Shown piece by piece: positions 37,947 to 45,604 of a stretch of 64,000 bases of DNA. A model generated the notes under the pieces. The model was not told where the DNA came from, searched no databases, and saw only the letters and a program-made list of their open reading frames with translations. This DNA is from Arthrobacter sp. HY1533 (lineage in GTDB: Bacteria; Actinomycetota; Actinomycetes; Actinomycetales; Micrococcaceae). Each line of letters opens with the position of its first letter. Position 1 is the first letter of the stretch. The translations under genes and the position numbers were made by a program. Where the stretch lies: NCBI RefSeq assembly GCF_027568515.1, contig NZ_JANKZF010000020.1:23637-87636 (forward strand), given 5' to 3'.

Positions 37947-38567
37947 CTATTCGAAGCGGCTGGGATCGCCCATCCCGCGGCGGACCACCTCGGCATAGCC
38001 GCTGGAGAAGTCCACCACTGTGGTCGGCTCGGCACCGACGTCGCCCGAGTCGATCACGGCGTCCACGGAGTGGTCCAGCGCCTCCTTGATTTCCCAGCCC
38101 TGGGTCAGCGGCTCCTCCTCGCCGGGCAGCAGCAGGGTGCTGGAGAGCATGGGCTCGCCCAGCTCCTCGAGAATGGCGTGGATCAGGCGGCTGTCGGGGA
38201 TGCGCACGCCCACTGTCTTCTTCTTCGGGTGGGCCAGCCGCTTGGGCACTTCCTTCGTGGCGGGCAGGATAAAGGTGTACGGGCCGGGCGTGACGGCCTT
38301 GATGCTGCGGAAAATGTCATTGTCCAGCATGACGAACTGGCCAAGCTGCGCAAAGTCCTTGCAGACCAGCGTGAAGTGGTGCTTGCTGTCGAGGTTCCGG
38401 ATGGAGCGGATGCGGTCCAGCGCCTCCCGGTTGCCCAGCTGCGCACCCAGCGCATAGCAGGAATCTGTGGGGTAGGCCACCAGCCCGCCCTGCTGCAAGA
38501 TGGCCACGACCTGGCTGACCGAACGGGCCTGGGGGTCATCAGGGTGGATGTCAAAGAATTTAGCCAT
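37947..38567 (-). CDS. L-threonylcarbamoyladenylate synthase family protein (YciO/Sua5/YrdC)
   Basis: A 206-residue YrdC-fold protein. Family members make threonylcarbamoyl-AMP for the t6A37 tRNA modification, or are YciO paralogues with weaker activity. Conserved segments include VAILQQGGLVAYPTDSCYAL, RIRSIRNLDSKHHFTLVCKD, TPGPYTFILPATKEVPKRL, KTVGVRIPD and GEPMLSSTLLLPG. The KHHFTLVC and STLLLPGEE forms look more like YciO than the essential TsaC/Sua5, so tRNA modification is not certain. ATG 38567 follows TAAGCT and six bases, probably leaderless. Confidence 0.88.
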   Translation of the reverse strand: MAKFFDIHPDDPQARSVSQVVAILQQGGLVAYPTDSCYALGAQLGNREALDRIRSIRNLDSKHHFTLVCKDFAQLGQFVMLDNDIFRSIKAVTPGPYTFILPATKEVPKRLAHPKKKTVGVRIPDSRLIHAILEELGEPMLSSTLLLPGEEEPLTQGWEIKEALDHSVDAVIDSGDVGAEPTTVVDFSSGYAEVVRRGMGDPSRFE

Positions 38568-38573
38568 GCCCCG

Positions 38574-38579
38574 AGCTTA
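38574..38579 (-). promoter_or_regulatory. -10 element of the YciO/Sua5 gene
   Basis: Minus strand TAAGCT, six bases (CGGGGC), then ATG 38567; no ribosome-binding site. Confidence 0.5.
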
Positions 38580-38723
38580 CGTCCACAGGGGCCGCACCCA
38601 CGGGATTTTCAGCGAACTCCCATGTAGGGGGCGCAAGCTGAAAAGTGCGCTTTGTGTTGCGGATTGACTGCAGACGGGCCCATAGACGACAAGCAGGACA
38701 GGCAAGCGAGGGGAACACGGCAC

Positions 38724-41096
38724 ATGGCCAAGGGAACGGTAAAGCAACGGCGCGGCGGCGCGGAAGGCCGCGGGGCCGTGGCCGGCCTGGCCCGGCTGTT
38801 CGGCATTTGTGCTGTGGTGGGCGTTCTGGTCGCCACCCTCTTTGTACCCGCCGGGGCTGTGGCCATGGCCGCCGTTTCGGGGGCCGACGACTTCCTGTCC
38901 GTGGTCCCCTCGGGCCTGGACTTCAAGCCCCCGGCCCAGGCCACGAAGGTGCTGGCCTCGGACGGATCAACCCTTGCCACGCTCTACGCCCAGGACCGCC
39001 AGGTGGTTGACCTGGAGAACATGTCGCCCTACATCCGCAACGGAATTGTGGCCATTGAGGACGCGAGGTTCTACGAGCATGGCGGAGTGGACCTCGCCGG
39101 CATTGCGCGCGCCCTCGTGGCCACGCTGCAGGGCGGCCGCCAGGGCGCCTCCACCATCACCCAGCAATACGTCAACAACATGCTGATTGAACAGCTCGTG
39201 GCCGACGGCAAGGGCGACGAGGCCAAGCTCGGCGCCGAGAAGACCATGGCCGACAAGGTGCGGGAAATCCAGATGGCGATCGGGCTGGAAAAAAAGATGT
39301 CCAAGGATGACATCCTGGCCGGCTACCTGAACATCATTTACTTCGGCAACGGCGCCTACGGCATCGAGGCCGCCGCCAAGCTCTACTTCGGCACCTCCGC
39401 CAAGGACCTCACGCTGCCCCAGGCCGCCGTGCTGGCGGGCGTGGTCAACCGGCCCGCCTATTACGACCCCATCACCCAGCCCGACAACGCCCTGGATCGG
39501 CGCAACAGTGTGCTGTCCAAGATGCTTGAACACGGCTCCATCAAGAAGGACGAGTACGACGCCGCCGTCAAGGCGCCGCTGGAGCTGCACGTGACCAAGA
39601 CGGCCCAGGGCTGTGCTGCCGCAGCAACGGCCCCGTACTTCTGTGACTATGTCCAGCAGCTCATCCTCAACGACAAGGCTTTCGGGGCCACCCCGGAGGA
39701 ACGCACCAAGTTCCTGTACCAGGGCGGCCTGACCATCCAGACCACCCTGGACCCTGCGCTCCAGAAGGTGGCCCAGGAACAGGCCACGGCCGCCATGTCG
39801 GCCACTGACCCGCTCCAGCGCGGTGCCGCCGTTGTCAGTGTCCAGCCGGGAACCGGCAAGGTCCTGGCCATGGCCCAAAACACTGTCTACGACCCCGCCA
39901 CGGCGCCGGGAAACTACATGGGCAACTTTGCGCTGCCTGTCAACGACGCCAACGGGGAGCCCCTGCATGGCGCCGGCGGCTTCCCCATTGGATCCACGTT
40001 CAAGCCGTTCGTGTTTGCCGAGTGGCTCAACAGCGGGCACTCCATGATGACCACGATCAACGGGGCCGTGCGCCAATACCCGGCCGGATTCGCCTGGCAG
40101 AACAGCTGCGGTTCAACCACTGGCAACTACGACCCCGCTTCGGGGACCACGCTGCTGCCCAACGACGACCCCAACCACTACTACCCCATGAGCGCCTATG
40201 AGGGGTTGTACAACTCCATCAACACCGTCACGTTCCAGACGGCCGCGGCGCTGGACTTTTGCAACATCCAGAAGATGGCAACAGCCGCCGGGGTGAAGGA
40301 CGGCCTGACCAACAAGCCCTACGCCCTGGATAGCATCGCCAACCTGATCGGCACCCAGAATGTGGCGCCCCTGGACATGGCGACGGCCTTTGCCACCTTT
40401 GCCAGCGGCGGCACCCGTTGCGAACCCGTGGCCCTGGTCTCCGTGACTGACGCCTCCGGCAACAAGTACCCGGTCCCGTCGGCCAACTGCCAGCGGACCA
40501 TCAGCGAGGAGGTGGCCGCGGGCACCACCTATGCACTGCAGAGCGTGCTGGTGAAGGGCTCGGGCTGGAACATCCCGCTCGATGACAAGTCCAATGCCTT
40601 CGCCAAGACCGGCACCACCGACGGAAACACAGACACCTGGACCATCGGCGGCACGAGCGGCATCGTCACGGCTGCCTGGTTTGGCAGCTACCAGGGCACC
40701 GGGCCGGAATGGTACAACCAGGACATCACCATCAACGGCCGGTACTACGCCGGCGTGGACGGCGCCAACATTGCCGGCACCCAGTGGGCTGGCGTCATGA
40801 ACGCCGCCAACGCCAACCCCGCCTACACGGGCACGCCGTTTGCCCAGCCGCCGGCATCCATGCTGGCCCGCACCGCACCCCTGGTGGTTGGGGACAACGA
40901 CCCCAAGGCCGGCGACTATGTGGCACCCGAGGCCGAGCCGGCGCCCCAGCAGCAGGCACCGGCCACCCAAGAAGCCCAGCCGGTGCCCTCGGCGCAGCCC
41001 ACCGCCGCGCCGGAAGCAACGGCCACGGGGAACCCCGGGCAGGGCAACCAGGAATCGGCCAGCCCGGGCCAGGGGAACAGCACCAAGAAACCCTGA
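38724..41096 (+). CDS. Class A penicillin-binding protein (bifunctional)
   Basis: It polymerises glycan strands and cross-links peptides outside the membrane. The protein has 790 residues, with one membrane anchor (about 22-50). The GT51 glycosyltransferase domain carries AIEDARFYEHGGVD and GASTITQQYVNNM. The transpeptidase has S424-T-F-K427, S498-I-N500 and K628-T-G630. A Pro/Gln/Ala-rich tail of about 80 residues follows, ending GNPGQGNQESASPGQGNSTK. No PASTA domain is present. ATG 38724 has GAGGGG ten bases upstream. It is convergent with the small membrane protein gene 15 bp downstream. Confidence 0.96.
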   Translation: MAKGTVKQRRGGAEGRGAVAGLARLFGICAVVGVLVATLFVPAGAVAMAAVSGADDFLSVVPSGLDFKPPAQATKVLASDGSTLATLYAQDRQVVDLENMSPYIRNGIVAIEDARFYEHGGVDLAGIARALVATLQGGRQGASTITQQYVNNMLIEQLVADGKGDEAKLGAEKTMADKVREIQMAIGLEKKMSKDDILAGYLNIIYFGNGAYGIEAAAKLYFGTSAKDLTLPQAAVLAGVVNRPAYYDPITQPDNALDRRNSVLSKMLEHGSIKKDEYDAAVKAPLELHVTKTAQGCAAAATAPYFCDYVQQLILNDKAFGATPEERTKFLYQGGLTIQTTLDPALQKVAQEQATAAMSATDPLQRGAAVVSVQPGTGKVLAMAQNTVYDPATAPGNYMGNFALPVNDANGEPLHGAGGFPIGSTFKPFVFAEWLNSGHSMMTTINGAVRQYPAGFAWQNSCGSTTGNYDPASGTTLLPNDDPNHYYPMSAYEGLYNSINTVTFQTAAALDFCNIQKMATAAGVKDGLTNKPYALDSIANLIGTQNVAPLDMATAFATFASGGTRCEPVALVSVTDASGNKYPVPSANCQRTISEEVAAGTTYALQSVLVKGSGWNIPLDDKSNAFAKTGTTDGNTDTWTIGGTSGIVTAAWFGSYQGTGPEWYNQDITINGRYYAGVDGANIAGTQWAGVMNAANANPAYTGTPFAQPPASMLARTAPLVVGDNDPKAGDYVAPEAEPAPQQQAPATQEAQPVPSAQPTAAPEATATGNPGQGNQESASPGQGNSTKKP

Positions 41097-41111
41097 CGGG
41101 CGGCCCGCGCC

Positions 41112-41690
41112 TCAGCGCCAGGCGCCGGGGGTGCTTCCGGCCGCGCGTTCGGCCGTCTCCAGCGCCGCGGCAAGCTCGGCGACGGAACGGCGGTAGCCTG
41201 CCACGCCGTCGTCCGGGCCGACGCCCAGCATCGCGTCCCGCTGCGTGGCGGCCGCGGCCGTGACGGCCCGGATGAGTGCCTGTGTTTCCGGCACCCGGAC
41301 GTCGGTCATGGCCGGGAAGTCAATCGACGCGGCCGGGTCCAGCTCGTAGCGGCCCCAACGCGCCAGCAGTGTCCTGTGCGCCTCGGTGACGGCGGCCAGT
41401 GCGCCGGCGGCCACGGCGCGCCTGTGCTCCGCCTCGGCCAAGATCCTGCTGCGGTGCGCCAGGCGGTGGGTGGCCAGTGCCGACGTGGCTGCCACGGCAA
41501 GCAGCCACAGGGATTCGGCCTTGTTGGCTGTTGCGGGGACCAGCACCAGGGGCAGCAGCACGCACAAGCCTGTGAAGGCGTACCAGAAGGCTGCGTCGGG
41601 ATCGTTTTCACGGCGGGGGCGAGTGGCGGCGAGCCACACGGTGGCAGCGGCCACGGCGGCCACGAGCACTGCCAGGACCAGGAACACCAT
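41112..41690 (-). CDS. Uncharacterised membrane protein, 192 aa
   Basis: I do not recognise a family. The protein starts MVFLVLAVLVAAVAAATVWL, a first membrane segment. Two more hydrophobic segments follow (FWYAFTGLCVLLPLVLVPA, LWLLAVAATSALATHRLAH). The C-terminal 110 residues are soluble, helical and Ala-rich, with AVTEAHRTLLARWGRYELDP and a final AAALETAERAAGSTPGAWR. I chose ATG 41690 for the GGAGG eight bases upstream; the longer frame to 41771 has no such support. It lies between the PBP gene and a secreted AMIN-like protein. A coiled-coil signalling or wall-associated role is possible but unsupported. Confidence 0.75.
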   Translation of the reverse strand: MVFLVLAVLVAAVAAATVWLAATRPRRENDPDAAFWYAFTGLCVLLPLVLVPATANKAESLWLLAVAATSALATHRLAHRSRILAEAEHRRAVAAGALAAVTEAHRTLLARWGRYELDPAASIDFPAMTDVRVPETQALIRAVTAAAATQRDAMLGVGPDDGVAGYRRSVAELAAALETAERAAGSTPGAWR

Positions 41691-42024
41691 CTTTTGCACC
41701 TCCCGCGGCACGGCCCGGGCAGGACGCACGGACGCTTGTGTCCAGCCGCCGTCGAATGCGGCCTTACTCAATTGCAGGCCGAATCCGGGCGCAGGTCAAG
41801 GGCCCGCCGTCCGGTGACGATGGGGTTGCGCCCGTGTCCGGGACGTTCCCCAGGTCACGATTGCACGGCAGCTGAAACATGCGTAACTTTTGCCGGCCCG
41901 TTGGTAACGGCCGTAACGGTTGGGCCGATTTTTGCCTGCACCCCGTGCATTGCAGCGGGCTGCGGATCTAGCTTTATATCACCTTGCATCAGGGTGTTAA
42001 CGGTTCCCAAAGAGGGTGTTTCCA
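41691..42024. promoter_or_regulatory. 334-bp divergent region with GTAACG repeats and a promoter
   Basis: No gene is supported. GTAAC repeats lie at 41883, 41904 and 41913, the last two as GTAACGGCC-GTAACGG. They sit within a hairpin, CGGCCC (41894-41899) with GGGCCG (41922-41927), followed by ATTTTT. TTGCAG (41950-41955), 18 bases, TTATAT (41974-41979) is a good promoter for the secreted protein gene downstream. Confidence 0.45.
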
Positions 42025-42573
42025 ATGAAAATCTTTAAGACATTTCTGGCAGTTGCGGGGCTGCTCGCCGCTTTCCTCATTGTCGGCCCGGCGCCGGCCC
42101 AGGCCGCGCCGTATTGCGGCATCACGTGGGGCTCACTGGCCAAGGCGTCCGGCAGTCTCACCGGTGCTTCCGTCACCAATGTTCGTGCGGGCCAGCACGC
42201 GTGCTTTGACCGCATGGTCATTGACCTTCGGGGCCATGCCAACGGCTTCAGCGTCAAGTACGTTTCATCGGTTTCCCAGCCGGGCAGCGGATTGCCAGTG
42301 CCGCTCCGGGGTGGCGCCGATTTGCAGGTTGTGGTCCTGGCTCCGGCCTACGACCAGGCAACCGGCTTGGCCACCTATTCACCGGCCAACAGGAATGAGC
42401 TGGTCAACACCGCAGGCTTTGCAACCTTCCGCCAGGTGGCCATGGCCGGCAGCTACGAAGGCTACACGCACATCGGGTTGGGCGTCAGGGCCAGGCTGCC
42501 CTTCAGGGTTTTCTTCCTGAACGGCCCGGGCGACACCACCCGGATCGTCGTTGACGTGGCCCACCGCTGGTAG
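42025..42573 (+). CDS. Secreted AMIN-like domain protein
   Basis: A 182-residue exported protein. Signal peptide MKIFKTFLAVAGLLAAFLIV with probable cleavage after AQA (residue 27). The mature part starts APYCGITWGS and includes HACFDRMVIDLRGHANGFSV, YVSSVSQPGSG, GADLQVVVLAPAYD and, at the end, GPGDTTRIVVDVAHRW. The pattern fits the AMIN-like beta-domain family of Actinobacteria, thought to bind wall polymers; the role is unknown. Two Cys (residues 31 and about 60) could form a disulfide. ATG 42025 has GAGGG nine bases upstream. Its own promoter lies about 45 bp upstream. Confidence 0.85.
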   Translation: MKIFKTFLAVAGLLAAFLIVGPAPAQAAPYCGITWGSLAKASGSLTGASVTNVRAGQHACFDRMVIDLRGHANGFSVKYVSSVSQPGSGLPVPLRGGADLQVVVLAPAYDQATGLATYSPANRNELVNTAGFATFRQVAMAGSYEGYTHIGLGVRARLPFRVFFLNGPGDTTRIVVDVAHRW

Positions 42574-42624
42574 CCGCCGATTCCTCACACTGGCCGGGCG
42601 CCGGCGGGGGGGGTTTGATGGCCG

Positions 42625-42648
42625 CCGCCCGGGGCCCCCCCGGGGCGG
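42625..42648. terminator. GC-rich palindromic stretch between convergent genes
   Basis: CCGCCCGGGG pairs almost perfectly with CCCCGGGGCGG within a 100-bp run of nearly pure G and C (about 42590-42690), which also has a G8 tract at 42606-42613. It probably ends both convergent transcripts; it may also be a hard-to-sequence spot. Confidence 0.4.
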
Positions 42649-42721
42649 CCCCTATCCCACCCCCGGCCGGGCCGCCGGCGAGGTGTTTTCCTGGCACCCC
42701 GCCGGCGCCTCCCTGTGCGCG

Positions 42722-43144
42722 TCAGTATCGTTCGGGTTCGGTGCCGAGGGGGAAGCGGATGCCGCGGACACTTGTGGGGGTGATTTCCACGAACGTGTAC
42801 TTCAGCGTAGGCAGCCACGGCGTGAGCGGAAGCAAGTTGGCGGCGTCGATCTCCGTCTGGGATTCAAGCACGCGGGCGGTGCCCTTCAGGACCACGCTCC
42901 ACGCCTCGGTTTCGGCCAGGCCGTCAATCTCGAAGGCCACCGTGCTGTTGACAGTCAATTCGGCCAGCTTGGTGCCCGGGTTGGTGCGCAGGAGCAGTTT
43001 GCCCGCGTGGGCCAGGTAGTTGATGGGGAAGATGTCCGGGGCATTGCCCACGCTCAGGGCCAGCCGGCCGAAGTGGGTGTGTTCCAGGAACTTCCACGCC
43101 TCGCTTGCGGACATGTTGGCGCCGGGGTTCTCCTCAAGGCTCAT
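42722..43144 (-). CDS. Pyridoxamine 5'-phosphate oxidase family protein
   Basis: A 140-residue split-barrel flavin-binding protein, much shorter than true PdxH. Typical segments are ASEAWKFLEHTHFGRLALSV, APDIFPINYLAHAGKLLLRT, STVAFEIDGLAETEAWSVVL and KGTARVLES. Relatives bind FMN or F420 and act on unknown small molecules. ATG 43144 lies six bases after CATAAT with no ribosome-binding site; that hexamer overlaps the stop codon of the upstream LacI gene. It therefore appears to have its own promoter despite a gap of only seven bases. Confidence 0.9.
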   Translation of the reverse strand: MSLEENPGANMSASEAWKFLEHTHFGRLALSVGNAPDIFPINYLAHAGKLLLRTNPGTKLAELTVNSTVAFEIDGLAETEAWSVVLKGTARVLESQTEIDAANLLPLTPWLPTLKYTFVEITPTSVRGIRFPLGTEPERY

Positions 43145-43150
43145 GCTGCG

Positions 43151-43156
43151 ATTATG
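43151..43156 (-). promoter_or_regulatory. -10 element of the PPOX gene, overlapping the LacI stop
   Basis: Minus strand CATAAT contains the TAA stop of the LacI-type gene (43152-43154); six bases later is ATG 43144. A leaderless message is implied. Confidence 0.5.
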
Positions 43157-44204
43157 CCCCACGCGCCTGGCCCGCGCTTTCGCGCAGCACCACGGTGCCC
43201 GTGACGGAGGCATGGCCGGCGGCGTCCGGCGCCAGGGCGAGCCCGGCCGCGAGGCGCCCAATCTCCTCCAGCGGCAGCCGGTAGGTGGTCAAGGCGGGGG
43301 AGTGGTCCCGCAGGGTGGGGATGTCATCGAAGCCGGCAACCTGCACGTCGCCGGGGATGTTCAGCCCGCGGGTCCGCAGGGCCGTCATGGCGCCCAAAGC
43401 CATGACGTCGTTCGCGGCCAGGATGCACAGGGGTGCGGCGCCGTCCCCGGCGCCGGCGGAAACCCCCAGGGAATCCAGGAGTTCGAGCGTGGCCTCGTTG
43501 CCGCCCCGGCTGGTGAAGGCGCCGTGCACCACGGACTCGGGCGCCAGGCCCGCCGCCGACAGCGCACGGGTGAAGCCTGCAACGCGGATGCGGGCCGTGT
43601 TGCGCTCGTGCGGTCCGGCGAGAATGGCAAAACGGTCTATGCCGGATTCGATCAGGGCGGTGACAAGTGCCGAGGCGCCGTCCAGGTTGTCCACCTGGAC
43701 GGCCCGTGCCCCGGGAATTTCCGAATCGCCCAGGGTCACCACGCGGCCGCCGTTGTCCATGTAGCGGGCCAGCGCCTTGGCCAGGCGAGGATCCTCCGCA
43801 AGGAGCCGGGAGGCGGCCAGGATGATGGCGTCGGTGCGGTAGGAGATGAAGGCATTGACGGCCGCCAGCTCCGCATCCGCGGAGGAGTCGCCGTCGCCGC
43901 CCAGGTCCGTGCCTGCCAGCAGCACCTGGTGCCTGGAGTCCAGGGCAGCCTGCTGGACGCCGTGGGCAATCGCGGAAAAGTAGGGGTCGGCAATGTCGTG
44001 GACCACCAGGCCCACCAGTCCCGTGGTGGAGCGTGCCAGCGCCTGCGCCTGGGCGTTGGCCACATAGCCCAGCTCCTCGGCCGCGGCCTTGACGCGCTCG
44101 GCAATGCCGGCGGCGGGCGTGCGGCTGGAGCCGTTGAGCACCCGGGAGGCGGTGGCGAGCGACACGCCGGCGAGGCGGGCCACTTCGGTGAGCTTGACGG
44201 GCAC
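43152..44204 (-). CDS. LacI family transcriptional regulator
   Basis: A 350-residue sugar-responsive repressor. The DNA-binding headpiece VKLTEVARLAGVSLATASRV-LNGSSRTPA is at the N-terminus. The hinge helix region has the Ala/Leu pattern AQALARSTTGLVGLVVHDIA, and a periplasmic-binding-protein-like effector domain follows (DPYFSAIAHGVQQAA, VTLGDSEIPGARAVQVDN, CILAANDVMALGAM, VAGFDDIPTLRDHSPALTTY). GTG 44204 follows AAAGAG; an in-frame ATG at 44264 with AAGGA upstream would add 20 residues. It diverges from the oxidoreductase-DUF993-isomerase operon and a perfect operator lies between them. Confidence 0.95.
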   Translation of the reverse strand: MPVKLTEVARLAGVSLATASRVLNGSSRTPAAGIAERVKAAAEELGYVANAQAQALARSTTGLVGLVVHDIADPYFSAIAHGVQQAALDSRHQVLLAGTDLGGDGDSSADAELAAVNAFISYRTDAIILAASRLLAEDPRLAKALARYMDNGGRVVTLGDSEIPGARAVQVDNLDGASALVTALIESGIDRFAILAGPHERNTARIRVAGFTRALSAAGLAPESVVHGAFTSRGGNEATLELLDSLGVSAGAGDGAAPLCILAANDVMALGAMTALRTRGLNIPGDVQVAGFDDIPTLRDHSPALTTYRLPLEEIGRLAAGLALAPDAAGHASVTGTVVLRESAGQARGA

Positions 44205-44275
44205 GGTGGCTCTTTCTCGAGTGGGGCGGGTCCGGGCAGACACTGGCCGGGAAAATCCTGCCATGAAAATGGTCC

Positions 44276-44320
44276 TTGACCCCGTGGTGACTTCAGCATA
44301 TATTGGAAAGCGCTTTCCAA
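44276..44320 (+). promoter_or_regulatory. Promoter and LacI-type operator of the Gfo/Idh-DUF993 operon
   Basis: TTGACC (44276-44281), 17 bases, TATATT (44299-44304). A perfect 18-bp palindrome, TTGGAAAGCGCTTTCCAA (44303-44320), overlaps the end of the -10 and covers the expected start of transcription. Its central CG and half-site GGAAAGC are typical for LacI-family repressors. Binding there would block the promoter. Confidence 0.88.
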
Positions 44321-44378
44321 ACTTCAGGCCACGCCGGGCATTCCGGTGAATGCCCCCACACCACCTTCGGAGAAAACC

Positions 44379-45602
44379 GTGACGATGACAGCCACCAGCG
44401 AGCAGACTGCCGCACAGACCACCCCTGCAGGCGAAGGCGCCGGCAAGAAGAAGGTCATCCGCATTGCCATGAACGGCATCACCGGCCGCATGGGCTACCG
44501 CCAGCACCTGCTGCGTTCCATCCTGCCGCTGCGTGACTCCGGCCTGACCCTGGAAGACGGCACCAAGATTGCCATCGAGCCCATCCTGGTTGGCCGCAAC
44601 GCCGAGAAGGTCCGCGAGCTTGCCGAGCTGCACAACGTTGAGCACTGGACCACCGACCTGGACGCGATCATCGCCGACCCCACTGTCGACGTCGTCTTTG
44701 ACGCCTCCATGACAAGCCTGCGCGCCGCCACCCTGAAGAAGGCCATGGCCAACGGCAAGCACATCTTCACCGAAAAGCCCACGGCCGAAACCCTGGAAGA
44801 GGCCATCGAGCTGGCACGCATCGGCCAGGAAGCCGGCATCACGGCGGGCGTTGTCCACGACAAGCTGTACCTGCCCGGCCTGGTCAAGCTGCGCCGCTTG
44901 GTGGACGAGGGCTTCTTTGGCCGCATTCTGTCCATCCGCGGCGAATTCGGCTACTGGGTCTTCGAAGGCGAGCACCAGGCCGCCCAGCGCCCGTCCTGGA
45001 ACTACCGCAAGGAAGACGGCGGCGGCATGACCACCGACATGTTCTGCCACTGGAACTACGTCCTTGAGGGCATCATCGGCAAGGTAAAGACCGTCAACGC
45101 CAAGACCGCAACCCACATCCCGGCCCGCTGGGACGAGCAGGGCAACGAGTATGTGGCAACCGCCGACGACGCCGCGTACGGCATCTTCGAACTGGAGACC
45201 CCGCAGGGCGACGCCGTGATCGGCCAGATCAACTCCTCCTGGGCCGTGCGCGTCTACCGCGACGAACTCGTGGAATTCCAGATCGACGGCACCCACGGTT
45301 CCGCCGTGGCCGGCCTGAACAAGTGCGTGGCCCAGCAGCGCGCCCACACCCCCAAGCCCGTTTGGAACCCGGATTTGCCCGTCACCGAATCCTTCCGCGC
45401 CCAGTGGCAGGAAGTTCCCGCCAACGCCGACTTGGACAACGGCTTCAAGCTGCAGTGGGAAGAATTCCTGCGCGACGTCATGGCCGGCCGCGAACACCGC
45501 TTCGGCCTGCTGTCCGCAGCACGCGGCGTGCAGCTCGCCGAACTGGGCCTGCAGTCCTCCGCCGAGCGCCGCACCCTGGACATCCCGGAAATCGAGCTCT
45601 AG
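44379..45602 (+). CDS. Gfo/Idh/MocA family oxidoreductase
   Basis: An NAD(P)-dependent sugar or polyol dehydrogenase of 407 residues. The Rossmann part has VIRIAMNGITGRMGYRQHLL and VDVVFDASMTSLRAATLKKA, and the hallmark EKP is in HIFTEKPTAETLEEA. The catalytic domain includes GGGMTTDMFCHWNYVLEGII. The nucleotide-binding loop GITGRMG is unlike the usual GxGxxG. GTG 44379 has GGAG six bases upstream; ATG 44385 is an alternative. It is the first gene of the LacI-controlled operon; the DUF993 gene starts two bases after its stop. The substrate is unknown. Confidence 0.92.
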   Translation: MTMTATSEQTAAQTTPAGEGAGKKKVIRIAMNGITGRMGYRQHLLRSILPLRDSGLTLEDGTKIAIEPILVGRNAEKVRELAELHNVEHWTTDLDAIIADPTVDVVFDASMTSLRAATLKKAMANGKHIFTEKPTAETLEEAIELARIGQEAGITAGVVHDKLYLPGLVKLRRLVDEGFFGRILSIRGEFGYWVFEGEHQAAQRPSWNYRKEDGGGMTTDMFCHWNYVLEGIIGKVKTVNAKTATHIPARWDEQGNEYVATADDAAYGIFELETPQGDAVIGQINSSWAVRVYRDELVEFQIDGTHGSAVAGLNKCVAQQRAHTPKPVWNPDLPVTESFRAQWQEVPANADLDNGFKLQWEEFLRDVMAGREHRFGLLSAARGVQLAELGLQSSAERRTLDIPEIEL

Positions 45603-45604
45603 AG

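Noticed and set aside
38604..38700. PBP promoter from TTGACT at 38663
   Set aside because: No -10 hexamer at acceptable spacing was found.
41928..42024. c-di-AMP (ydaO-type) riboswitch upstream of the secreted protein
   Set aside because: None of the conserved sequence blocks is present.
42606..42613. G8 tract as a phase-variation site
   Set aside because: It lies between convergent genes, outside any frame or promoter spacer.
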